From IMG/VR virus record IMGVR_UViG_3300023231_000004, positions 111,824 to 175,823 of that record: a stretch of 64,000 nucleotides of DNA, one strand, 5' to 3'. The notes below the pieces were generated by a model. It saw only the letters and a list, made by a program, of their open reading frames with translations. It ran no database searches and had not been told where the DNA came from. Each line of letters opens with the position of its first letter. Position 1 is the stretch's first letter. The position numbers and the translations under genes were made by a program. Below are positions 16,635-23,369 of this stretch, piece by piece. Origin of the DNA: a virus.

Positions 16635-17816
16635 TTGGAAAATTTCGCACCACTGTGTAACTACACGCACTACAGCTTACAACTAGGATTCTCAAAACCC
16701 AAGGCCTTAGTTAAGAAATGCAAAGACAATGGATATACCGCATGTGGTATTTCTGATTACAAGAGTATCTCGGGCACTGTCCGATTCTTTCAAGAGTGTA
16801 AGAAAGCTGGTATAAAGCCAATCATTGGGTGTTCTTTTGATGGGTTTAGTCTGTTTTCTAAAAACAAAGATGGCTGGTTTGACCTTATCGCAATTGTGTC
16901 GGCTATTCAGCACCAAGATGAAATGACTGTCATCAAAGAGTACTGCAAACGTGGTAACTTGATCTATGTTGGACGTAAGCAACAGACGCCACTGTGCCCA
17001 GGTGGCGATAATTACTTGAAGGGCGGGAAGATTAAGAATTACTTCTACACGGACAAGTCAGAGGTAGATATTCATAGAATTTCTTTATGCTCTGGGTTGA
17101 AGGTGCCCCTTCCCGACATGATGAAGTATATTGGTAAGGGTAAAGTTCAAGACGAACTAAAACCCTATATCAAGTTCTTCACAGAAGATAGCTTTGGCGT
17201 ACCTAACAAGGATCACGCAGTTGTTTGTGAGGATATTTGCAGTATTGTAGACTCTTGTACAGAGTATGATATTCTTGAGAAGCCAATGTTGCCAACCTTC
17301 CCCACTCCAAATGGAGAGTCCGAGGAAGAGTATCTAAAGCAGCTATGCCGACAAGGCTGGAATGAATTACTTGGGAAGACGGGCAAAGTAGAAAAAGAAG
17401 AAGCCAAGCAAAGATACCTAGACCAATTCAACGAAGAGTTTGGAGTTATTAAGGGGGCGAAGCTGTTTGGTTATTTCTTGATTGTATGGGACATCATTAA
17501 CTTCATCAAAAGCAAGGGCTGGATCAGCGGACCAGGAAGAGGGTGCTTTTTGCCAGACACGAGGGTGAGAATGTCTAACGGCTTATTGAAACCAATCTCT
17601 ATAATAAAGAAAGGAGAAAGCGTTGTAGACGCTTTTGGTGGTTCGCAAATTGTTGCAGATACACTTTCTTATCTAGTGGATGAAGAAATAATTGAAATGA
17701 CCATGGAAAACGGCAAAATTATTCGGTGTACAGAAGATCACAAGTTCTTAACGAGCAATAGAGGCTGGGTTACAGCAAAAGACTTGACAGAATTTGACGA
17801 AATCACAGAAATATAG
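16635..17816 (+). CDS. dnaE: DnaE-type DNA polymerase, N-terminal piece fused to split-intein N half
   Basis: Starts at TTG 16635 behind a strong GGAGG. The first 303 residues are the N-terminus of a C-family replicative polymerase. It includes a PHP-like domain (NYTHYSLQLGFSKP, ACGISDYKSISG, AGIKPIIGCSF) whose usual first HxH metal motif reads N-x-H. It runs up to the conserved GWISGPGRG. There the frame enters a 90-aa intein N half and stops at TAG 17814. The polymerase resumes in the next frame with SAAGCLISY. The protein must be joined by trans-splicing to give the normal GPGRG-SAAG loop of the palm. Confidence 0.88.
   Translation: MENFAPLCNYTHYSLQLGFSKPKALVKKCKDNGYTACGISDYKSISGTVRFFQECKKAGIKPIIGCSFDGFSLFSKNKDGWFDLIAIVSAIQHQDEMTVIKEYCKRGNLIYVGRKQQTPLCPGGDNYLKGGKIKNYFYTDKSEVDIHRISLCSGLKVPLPDMMKYIGKGKVQDELKPYIKFFTEDSFGVPNKDHAVVCEDICSIVDSCTEYDILEKPMLPTFPTPNGESEEEYLKQLCRQGWNELLGKTGKVEKEEAKQRYLDQFNEEFGVIKGAKLFGYFLIVWDIINFIKSKGWISGPGRGCFLPDTRVRMSNGLLKPISIIKKGESVVDAFGGSQIVADTLSYLVDEEIIEMTMENGKIIRCTEDHKFLTSNRGWVTAKDLTEFDEITEI
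17544..17813 (+). mobile_element. Split intein, N-terminal half (DnaE)
   Basis: 90 residues beginning CFLPDTRVRMSNG (block A, Cys1), with block B as RCTEDHKFLTSN, ending FDEITEI before the stop. Length and end point match the N halves of natural split inteins known from fractured phage-type genes (about 90 residues). The partner half is 147 bases downstream. Confidence 0.88.
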
Positions 17817-17951
17817 TCTAGGTCGGGGTTCTATTATAACAACCCAATTGAATATGAAGACGAAAATGGTGTCTTTAGGATGTATTTTCCAGACTTTATT
17901 ATAAATGAGAAAACAATCGTAGAAGTTAAAGACAAATTACCTCAAAGCTAG
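17817..17951 (+). pseudogene. Remnant of PD-(D/E)XK endonuclease between intein halves
   Basis: Directly after the IntN stop codon, and in the same frame, the sequence reads as protein for about 43 codons (GFYYNNPIEYEDENGVF, then YFPDFIINEKTIVEVKDK) before a second stop. The PDF...EVK pattern is the core of a PD-(D/E)XK nuclease such as the Vsr-like enzymes that accompany fractured-gene inteins. It has no start codon and lacks the rest of a nuclease fold, so it is a relic of the homing endonuclease. Confidence 0.6.
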
Positions 17952-17962
17952 AAAGTGGCACC

Positions 17963-18067
17963 ATGCAAATAAAAAAGAAAAGAAAAATTAAATACTCTGG
18001 ACTTGTTAACGATCTAACCGTCGAGAACTCCCACACTTACAACGTAGAAGGGTTAGCTGTGCATAAC
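17963..18067 (+). mobile_element. Split intein, C-terminal half (DnaE)
   Basis: 35 residues ending in VENSHTYNVEGLAVHN followed by Ser+1. Block F (DLTVENSHTYNVEG) and block G (canonical HN) are intact. It has its own ATG, as expected for a naturally split intein; splicing would join GPGRG to SAAG. Confidence 0.9.
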
Positions 18068-18238
18068 TCTGCTGCTGGTTGTTTGATTTCTTACCTTATT
18101 AGAATCACAAAGATTGACCCTATTGAGTATGACTTACTGTTTCAGAGATTCTATAATTCGGGGAGAAACACTCCTGATAATGTATCTTTTCAGGAATTTA
18201 CTTTTGAAGATTTTATGCATAGGGAAACAATGGAATAA
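17963..18238 (+). CDS. dnaE: Split-intein C half fused to DnaE middle piece
   Basis: A 91-aa frame from ATG 17963. Residues 1-35 are the intein C half; from SAAGCLISYLIRITKIDPI the polymerase sequence continues into YDLLFQRFYNSGR. In related polymerases this leads straight into the catalytic PDIDID segment. Here, after NTPDNVS, the frame changes character (FQEFTFEDFMH) and stops at 18238. The catalytic segment appears in the same phase only at about 18685. The piece is short and its C-terminal 20 residues belong to a second interruption. Confidence 0.75.
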   Translation: MQIKKKRKIKYSGLVNDLTVENSHTYNVEGLAVHNSAAGCLISYLIRITKIDPIEYDLLFQRFYNSGRNTPDNVSFQEFTFEDFMHRETME

Positions 18239-18473
18239 AAAATATAAGAAGTTTTACCCTAGACAATGTTTTGGAGTTTGTTCTTATTTAAGAAAGAATA
18301 TTGAAATAATAAGGTTTGAGCTTCCTTACGAGGGAAACCTTAACAAAAAGAAAAATCAAGAGCTTTACGAACTAAGATATGGATCTCTACCTCAAATACT
18401 AGAAGTTAGAGATTATTTATCAGGAAAAATAAGATTGGAATCAAAATGGCAAAAATTACAGACTTTGGAATAA
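18237..18473 (+). pseudogene. Frame-shifted coding segment inside the second dnaE interruption
   Basis: After the stop at 18238 the protein-like reading moves to the +1 frame (KKYKKFYPRQCFGVC, then EIIRFELPYEGNL, ELRYGSLPQILEVRDYL) as far as ESKWQ. It then moves back to the original frame at the next run of A (about 18450). Both switches lie at runs of A. The three segments together would make a roughly 165-residue insertion between NVS and LPDIDID. No intein end motifs or nuclease motifs are seen. It could be a decayed insertion domain, an intron-like remnant, or a locus with two indels. Confidence 0.45.
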
Positions 18474-19324
18474 ATCATAACAAAGACAAGCTTGTGGAGG
18501 TGCGTCGTAATCCTCATCTTCAAAATGAACTTGATTTGATTTCTACTATAGATCAATGTGTAGAATACTACAGATTTTTAATTTCAAATAGAGAATTTTA
18601 TAGTCAAGGAAACCTAAATAATAGCTATGTATTGTGGATTTACGACAAGGCCGATAGACCTGACTTTAATAAGTCTTTAGATTATGGTCGTGGACACGTA
18701 TCCCTGCCCGATATTGATATCGACGTTCCAGGAGATAAGCGTGATGAAGTGATTGCCTATCTCAAGTATAGGTATGGAGCAGAGAACGTTAGCCAGATGA
18801 TTACCTATGGGCGACTTCAAGGTAGAAGTTCTCTCAAGGAAGTCTTGCGTATGAACAAAGCTTGTGGTTTCAATGAAATGAACGCTATGACTAAGCCAAT
18901 CCCTGATGAAGCGGCTATCTCTGACCAACTTGAATTGATGGATGAAGAGGATCGTTCTATTATCAGATGGACCCTCATCAATGACCCAGAAAGCTTGCGT
19001 CAGTGGTGCCACTTAGATGAAGAGGGAAACTTAAAAGGTGACTATGCTCCATACTTCGATCAGGCTATTAGACTTGAGGGCACATTCAAGAGTCAAGGTA
19101 AACACGCCGCTGGTGTGGTTATCTCTAGGGAGCCTCTTGACAAGGTTTGTCCTATGTTGCCAGAAAAGAATGGCGAAATGATTGCAGGACTAGAAATGAA
19201 CGACCTAGAAGCACTGGGTCACGTTAAATTTGATATCTTGGGTCTCATGTTGCTTGATAAGCTTATGGAAATCCAAGAACTAATTGGAGAAAAAAAAGAT
19301 GAATGCAAAGAAACAAGCTCTTGA
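18446..19324 (+). CDS. dnaE: DnaE catalytic (palm) piece
   Basis: A 292-aa frame. Its first 80 residues (KITDFGINHNKDKLVEV onward) are unlike polymerase. From about residue 78, GRGHVSLPDIDIDVPGDKR gives the two catalytic aspartates. The palm continues through YGRLQGRSSLKEVLRM and GKHAAGVVISREPLD to HVKFDILGL, the site of the third catalytic Asp. The frame ends soon after DKLMEIQELIGE with about 9 extra residues. The next polymerase segment lies 2 kb further on. No intein half is attached at this end, so the palm piece may work as a separate polypeptide. Confidence 0.8.
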   Translation: MAKITDFGINHNKDKLVEVRRNPHLQNELDLISTIDQCVEYYRFLISNREFYSQGNLNNSYVLWIYDKADRPDFNKSLDYGRGHVSLPDIDIDVPGDKRDEVIAYLKYRYGAENVSQMITYGRLQGRSSLKEVLRMNKACGFNEMNAMTKPIPDEAAISDQLELMDEEDRSIIRWTLINDPESLRQWCHLDEEGNLKGDYAPYFDQAIRLEGTFKSQGKHAAGVVISREPLDKVCPMLPEKNGEMIAGLEMNDLEALGHVKFDILGLMLLDKLMEIQELIGEKKDECKETSS

Positions 19325-19538
19325 GCTAATAAGAAAGAAAGACGAAGAGCTTGGGGAGGGGTGGTCAGACGACACAGAAGAGATCGCCAGACTTATGGTC
19401 GAGTTCCAAAACTCTACCTTGAAAGATATCAAACAAATCATGGAGAATAGCACACCCAACCGTAGATACTATAAGGGCTGGGAAGAACGTGTTCTTGATC
19501 TGTGTAAAGAGACCGACCCATATTTACAAACGAGGTAG
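19299..19538 (+). CDS. Small hypothetical protein
   Basis: A 79-aa charged helical protein from ATG 19299, preceded by GGAG and overlapping the end of the palm piece by 26 bases. Segments such as DDTEEIARLMVEFQN look structured. It is the first of a group of genes lying between the palm and C-terminal polymerase pieces. No family recognised. Confidence 0.5.
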   Translation: MNAKKQALELIRKKDEELGEGWSDDTEEIARLMVEFQNSTLKDIKQIMENSTPNRRYYKGWEERVLDLCKETDPYLQTR

Positions 19539-19540
19539 AC

Positions 19541-19630
19541 ATGAGCCAAGACGAAACCAAGATAGTCAAAGAAGGCGACAAAGTTGTGGTCATTGACAAA
19601 GACGGAAAGAAAATCGGAGGACAAAGATGA
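19541..19630 (+). CDS. Very small acidic/basic ORF
   Basis: A 29-aa frame from ATG 19541 (MSQDETKIVKEGDKVVVIDKD...). It has beta-hairpin-like KVVVIDKDGKKIG and overlaps the next start (ATGA). Tight packing suggests translation; function unknown. Confidence 0.4.
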   Translation: MSQDETKIVKEGDKVVVIDKDGKKIGGQR

Positions 19631-19839
19631 ACGAATGCAGACTAGGAAACTCTAGACCAAGGTGGCTATGCAGATGGTGGCTTAGGACAAGAGAAGGTCA
19701 GCCAATCGCTGGTAAGAACCCATGCAGAGAGATTTCTACTTGTGAGTTTTACGTGCCCTGGTGGGGATGGCCGCTTGAGCTATTACATAGGGCGATATTT
19801 GGATACGCAAAATTGGAGAAACTAGATGGAAATCAATAG
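19627..19839 (+). CDS. Small Trp/Arg-rich protein
   Basis: A 70-aa protein rich in Trp, Arg and Cys (RWLCRWWLRTREG, then FYVPWWGWPLELLHRAI). The hydrophobic C-terminal stretch could be membrane-associated. It overlaps the following gene by 14 bases. No family recognised. Confidence 0.45.
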   Translation: MNECRLGNSRPRWLCRWWLRTREGQPIAGKNPCREISTCEFYVPWWGWPLELLHRAIFGYAKLEKLDGNQ

Positions 19840-20326
19840 CAGTAACAAAGACGAGTTTGTGAGACAGATCTACAGACAAGAAGTGCAGGCTGTCAGGGAT
19901 CATCCAAATCACCCAGAAGCGGCGGCACAGAAAGAGAAACTAAAACAATTCAGAGAAGAGAACGTAGACCTCTTCGAGACACCCCTAGGAGAAGAACACA
20001 TGAGCAGCAAACTAGATTGGGAGAGAAATTCTCCGAAAGTGAACAAAGATATAGAGAATTTGTTATTTTACGCTGGAAATGCAAACATGACTGTTTACGA
20101 TCAAGATGGAGATCCCGGCGTGTTTACGGAAGCTCTAAAGGTACTTTGCAACAAGGTTATGCTAGACAACTATGGTGAGATTCCCAAGTTCATAATTACA
20201 GACAATAGCTTAATCGAGGGTTATTTGTATGACTATTACGAGTCTAAAAAAGTTAGCATGGTTGATGGTAAGCATAATTTTTGCGTATTTGTTTCAGATA
20301 ACCATTCTTTATTAGCTTGTTATTAA
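19826..20326 (+). CDS. Hypothetical protein
   Basis: A 166-aa protein. The N-terminal half is helical and charged (DEFVRQIYRQEVQAV), and the second half is more globular (GVFTEALKVLCNKVM, IPKFIITDNSLIEGYLYDYY). It ends abruptly after FVSDNHSLLACY. A protein-like frame continues in another phase at 20341-20495, so the gene may be truncated by a frameshift. Function unknown. Confidence 0.45.
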   Translation: MEINSSNKDEFVRQIYRQEVQAVRDHPNHPEAAAQKEKLKQFREENVDLFETPLGEEHMSSKLDWERNSPKVNKDIENLLFYAGNANMTVYDQDGDPGVFTEALKVLCNKVMLDNYGEIPKFIITDNSLIEGYLYDYYESKKVSMVDGKHNFCVFVSDNHSLLACY

Positions 20327-20366
20327 CCAGTTTTAAGATATTATAGAGTTTTATTCTCAGGACGAA

Positions 20367-20495
20367 ATGAGGAAGATGTACAATCTGATGTATAAAAGCC
20401 CAAATGGCTTTAGATTGAACAGAAAGTGTAGAAAATTTTTAAGTATACTCCAAACATGGGACAAACAAAAGGAGATAAACAATTATGGCAGATAG
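20367..20495 (+). CDS. Small basic ORF upstream of the exonuclease
   Basis: A 42-aa frame from ATG 20367 (MRKMYNLMYKSPNGF, then KCRKFLSILQTWDKQKE) overlaps the exonuclease start by 11 bases. The same frame is protein-like for nine codons upstream of the ATG (IIEFYSQDE), so it may be the detached C-terminus of the preceding gene. The stretch also contains TGTATAAAA (20389) and a short AAAGCC/GGCTTT hairpin (20395-20411). Confidence 0.35.
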   Translation: MRKMYNLMYKSPNGFRLNRKCRKFLSILQTWDKQKEINNYGR

Positions 20496-21180
20496 AGACT
20501 TCATCGTATTTGACTTTGAAACCGGTGGCAGAGATCCACATACGTGTCAACCAACGCAGCTTGCTGCAATCGCCCTACATGGACGAACTCTTGAAATGAA
20601 GAAAGTGGGGGGCGAGTTTAACAGTGAAATCTGGGCAGAAACAGATGACGACAAGGCTATTGCGGCGGGGCTGGCACCTCTTGAGGAAGAGGCTTTGAAG
20701 GTCACGGGAAAGACTAGAGAACAGATCGCCAAGGCACCTAAGCCAAAGGCTGTGTGGACTAAGTTCTTAGCCTTCGTAAACAAGCACAACTGGAAGGGTA
20801 CGACTTGGTTTGCTCCTATTCCTGCTGGCTACAACATTATCAACTATGATATGCCAATTATTAACAGAATGGCAAAGTTATATGGAGGCTGGGATGACAA
20901 GAAGGGCCAGAACAAGTTCTTTAATCCTATCAAGAAATACGACATGATGGACGACATGTTCTTGTGGACCGAGAGTGACCCTACCATCAAGTCTATTAGT
21001 ATGGACAACGTCAGAAAGCGAATGGGCATGGAAAGCGAGAACGCTCACGACGCTCTTCAAGACGTAAAAGATACGGCAAACATCATTATTAAATTCCTTA
21101 AAACTAGAAGGGCAATGTATAAGACACTTAGCCCTAAGATTGACAAGGCGTTTGCTAATGGTGGACTATACATAGAATAG
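20485..21180 (+). CDS. DEDDh 3'-5' exonuclease, probable polymerase proofreader
   Basis: A 231-aa DnaQ-family exonuclease. Exo I is FIVFDFETGG with Asp10 and Glu12, Exo II is around GYNIINYDMPIINR, and Exo III is AHDALQDVKDT (His and Asp of the DEDDh type). It would remove mismatched 3' ends and act as the epsilon subunit for DnaE. The gene lies physically inside the broken polymerase locus, between the palm and C-terminal pieces. Ribosome site AAAGGAG. It is not fused to the polymerase PHP domain as in PolC. Confidence 0.88.
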   Translation: MADRDFIVFDFETGGRDPHTCQPTQLAAIALHGRTLEMKKVGGEFNSEIWAETDDDKAIAAGLAPLEEEALKVTGKTREQIAKAPKPKAVWTKFLAFVNKHNWKGTTWFAPIPAGYNIINYDMPIINRMAKLYGGWDDKKGQNKFFNPIKKYDMMDDMFLWTESDPTIKSISMDNVRKRMGMESENAHDALQDVKDTANIIIKFLKTRRAMYKTLSPKIDKAFANGGLYIE

Positions 21181-21189
21181 GAGATTGGA

Positions 21190-21351
21190 ATGGACATAAC
21201 TTGCCCAAGATGTGAATGTGAATTTGAGGACAAAACATGGAATGGTGGCCAGTGTCCAGATTGTAACTTAGACTACTGGTGGGATGACGGCTATGTCCCA
21301 AATACGGACATTGATTACTGCTTGATTGTGTGGGAAAAATATGACAGTTGA
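21190..21351 (+). CDS. Small zinc-ribbon protein
   Basis: A 53-aa frame from ATG 21190 with CPRCEC and CPDCN, a classic CxxC...CxxC zinc ribbon, followed by an acidic, aromatic tail (DYWWDDGY). It overlaps the start of the C-terminal polymerase piece by 11 bases. Position between exonuclease and polymerase suggests a replisome-associated or nucleic-acid-binding role. Confidence 0.55.
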   Translation: MDITCPRCECEFEDKTWNGGQCPDCNLDYWWDDGYVPNTDIDYCLIVWEKYDS

Positions 21352-23323
21352 CATTGATAATATTCCGATGAATGATCCAGAAGTCTGGAAGCTTTTCGCG
21401 GAAGGTAGAACCAAGGGTATTTTTCAACTTGAAAGCAATCTTGGAAGATCGTGGTCCAAGAAAGTCAAGCCAGAAAATATGGAAGAGCTTGCGGCTCTGA
21501 TCTCTATTCTTCGTCCTGGCTCTTTGAAAGCTATGTATCAGGGCAAGTCTATGTCCCAGCACTATGTAGACAGAAAGCACGGACTAGAACCCGTTGAGTA
21601 TCTACATCCTTCTCTTGAGCCATTCTTAGCTCCAACCTACGGGGTTTTGATCTATCAAGAACAAGCTATGATTATAGCCAAAGAGCTTGCGGGTTTCTCT
21701 GAGTCAGAGGCTGATGTTCTTAGAAAGGCCATTGGTAAAAAGAAAGCAGACGTGATGGCAAAGGTCAAGGAAGACTTTATCATTGGTTGCGAGAAAGTAG
21801 GGACGGTTGAAGCCAAAGACGCAGAAGAAATCTTCGGGTGGATTGAGAAGTCTGCTCGATACAGTTTTAACAAGTCTATTACGAAGGATTCAGTAGTACA
21901 AACACCAGACGGTGAAAAGCAGCTATCAGAAATTAAAGCTGGAGATTTTGTACTATCTCCCTGTTTATTGTCTGACCAATACGTAAAAGTCTTAGAGACT
22001 TATGACCACGGGTCACTAGAGGTCTATGAGTTAGAGCTAGAGTGTGGTAAAACTATAAAATGCACAATGGAGCATAAATTCTTGTGCAAAGATGGTGTTA
22101 TTAGACCTCTTTCTGATATTCTGTTATATTTTCACGAGATAGTTGTTCAAGATTGTGTAGACATGAAATCTAGTAAAATAGTTAGAATAAAAAGCTTGGG
22201 CACAATGCCCACTATGGACATTGAGGTTGATAGTGATAGCCATCTTTTTTATGCTAATAAAATAGCCACCAGTAATTCTCACGCGGTTGCCTATGGATTG
22301 GATTCATATTGGAGTGCTTATTTCAAGGCACACTATATCAAACAGTTCTTTGTAGCCTATTTTCGTTACGCAAAAGACAAGCAGGACGCTCACCAAGAGG
22401 TTTATGAACTAGCGTCAGAAGCTAAGCTTTTTGATCTTCAATTGAAAACTCCTAGTATTGCTAACTTCAAACGTCAATTCAATTGCGTTGGAGACACCAT
22501 TTACTTTGGCATTAAGGACATTAAGTCTTTGACCGGAAAGAATGGGGACAAGGCTTTCATTGCTGTTGAAGATCTATTTGTACATCTAAATAAAAAGATT
22601 GAGAACACATCGTGGATGGAGATCTTGTTGTTCTTCTCTCCTAAGGTGAACTCTACGGTATTCAAGACGCTTGGGTCTATTGGGTTCTTCCGTGGAATCA
22701 AAGACAAGGTTACGAGAAACAAGGTCTTATATGACTATGAGATCTTTCGTATCTTGACGAAGGCTGAGACCAACTGGGTAATAGAAAACTACCCTAAGAG
22801 AAGATGGAAGGATTTGCAGTCTTGCTTTAGAGATCTAGCACCTACAAAAAAAGAGGGCGGCGGGACCAGTAAAGAGTCCAGAAAGCAGATTATCTTGAAC
22901 GAGATTAAGATGCTACAGAACCCACCCTACGACCTAGAAGACGATCCAGAGTGGATCATTGACCAGGAAGTGAAGTTCTTAGGTTGCCCTGTCTCTATGT
23001 CTAAGATTGAAACCACAGACATGTGCGGCAATACAACCTGTAAGGAACTAGCAGACGGGAAAAAGGGCAAGAAGCTAACAATCGCCGCAAACATTACCCG
23101 AGTGTTTAACACGAAGGTTAAGAAAGAAGGGGCAAGTAAGGGAAAAGAGATGTCCTTCCTGACCATTGAGGACGAAACCTGCTCAATTGACAGCGTTGTG
23201 GTCTTTCCAGAGGCGAGAGAAGACAATAAGTACAGCTTATTTGAAGGAAACAACGTGATGATCTACGGAAGTTCAGAGAAGGGCGACGGAAGTCTGATCG
23301 TTGAAAAAATTTCAGATATTTAG
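21341..23323 (+). CDS. dnaE: DnaE C-terminal piece with mini-intein
   Basis: A 660-aa frame; I prefer ATG 21341 over the TTG at 21326. It starts with DIDNIPMNDPEVWKLF and KGIFQLES, the fingers region that normally follows the palm directly. It continues through ISILRPGSLKAM, TYGVLIYQEQAM and VLRKAIGKKK. A 134-aa intein occupies residues 179-312, between SFNK and SHAVAYGLDSYW. The rest includes the tandem-HhH-type region and a C-terminal OB-type domain (LTIAANITRVFN...FLTIEDETCS). It lacks an obvious intein or splice signal at its N-terminus, so it probably associates non-covalently with the palm piece. Confidence 0.85.
   Translation: MTVDIDNIPMNDPEVWKLFAEGRTKGIFQLESNLGRSWSKKVKPENMEELAALISILRPGSLKAMYQGKSMSQHYVDRKHGLEPVEYLHPSLEPFLAPTYGVLIYQEQAMIIAKELAGFSESEADVLRKAIGKKKADVMAKVKEDFIIGCEKVGTVEAKDAEEIFGWIEKSARYSFNKSITKDSVVQTPDGEKQLSEIKAGDFVLSPCLLSDQYVKVLETYDHGSLEVYELELECGKTIKCTMEHKFLCKDGVIRPLSDILLYFHEIVVQDCVDMKSSKIVRIKSLGTMPTMDIEVDSDSHLFYANKIATSNSHAVAYGLDSYWSAYFKAHYIKQFFVAYFRYAKDKQDAHQEVYELASEAKLFDLQLKTPSIANFKRQFNCVGDTIYFGIKDIKSLTGKNGDKAFIAVEDLFVHLNKKIENTSWMEILLFFSPKVNSTVFKTLGSIGFFRGIKDKVTRNKVLYDYEIFRILTKAETNWVIENYPKRRWKDLQSCFRDLAPTKKEGGGTSKESRKQIILNEIKMLQNPPYDLEDDPEWIIDQEVKFLGCPVSMSKIETTDMCGNTTCKELADGKKGKKLTIAANITRVFNTKVKKEGASKGKEMSFLTIEDETCSIDSVVVFPEAREDNKYSLFEGNNVMIYGSSEKGDGSLIVEKISDI
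21875..22276 (+). mobile_element. Ser1 mini-intein in DnaE C-terminal piece
   Basis: 134 residues starting SITKDSVVQTPDGEKQ and ending DSHLFYANKIATSN before Ser+1 (SHAVAYG). Block B is KCTMEHKFLC and block F is DIEVDSDSHLFYAN. There is no endonuclease domain, so it is a mini-intein. Two departures from the common type are Ser instead of Cys at position 1 and Ser instead of His before the terminal Asn. Confidence 0.85.
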
Positions 23324-23324
23324 G

Positions 23325-23353
23325 TTGTCTTTTCCAAACCTTCTGACTATAAT
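23325..23353 (+). promoter_or_regulatory. Sigma70-like promoter for HNH gene
   Basis: TTGTCT at 23325, exact 17-base spacer, TATAAT at 23348. It begins just after the polymerase stop and lies 17 bases upstream of the HNH start codon. Confidence 0.75.
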
Positions 23354-23369
23354 AGACAAGGGAGCAAAA

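Noticed and set aside
18238-18446. Third intein in DnaE
   Set aside because: Neither end shows intein residues: the residue before the resumed polymerase is Val, not Asn or Gln, and no block A/B pattern is present.
18446-18460. Programmed -1 frameshift at a run of A in the dnaE insertion
   Set aside because: The heptamer does not fit the X-XXY-YYZ pattern in the incoming frame, and a preceding +1 shift would also be required.
20395-20411. AAAGCC/GGCTTT hairpin as a terminator
   Set aside because: Six base pairs with no following T run, and it lies inside a probable small coding frame.
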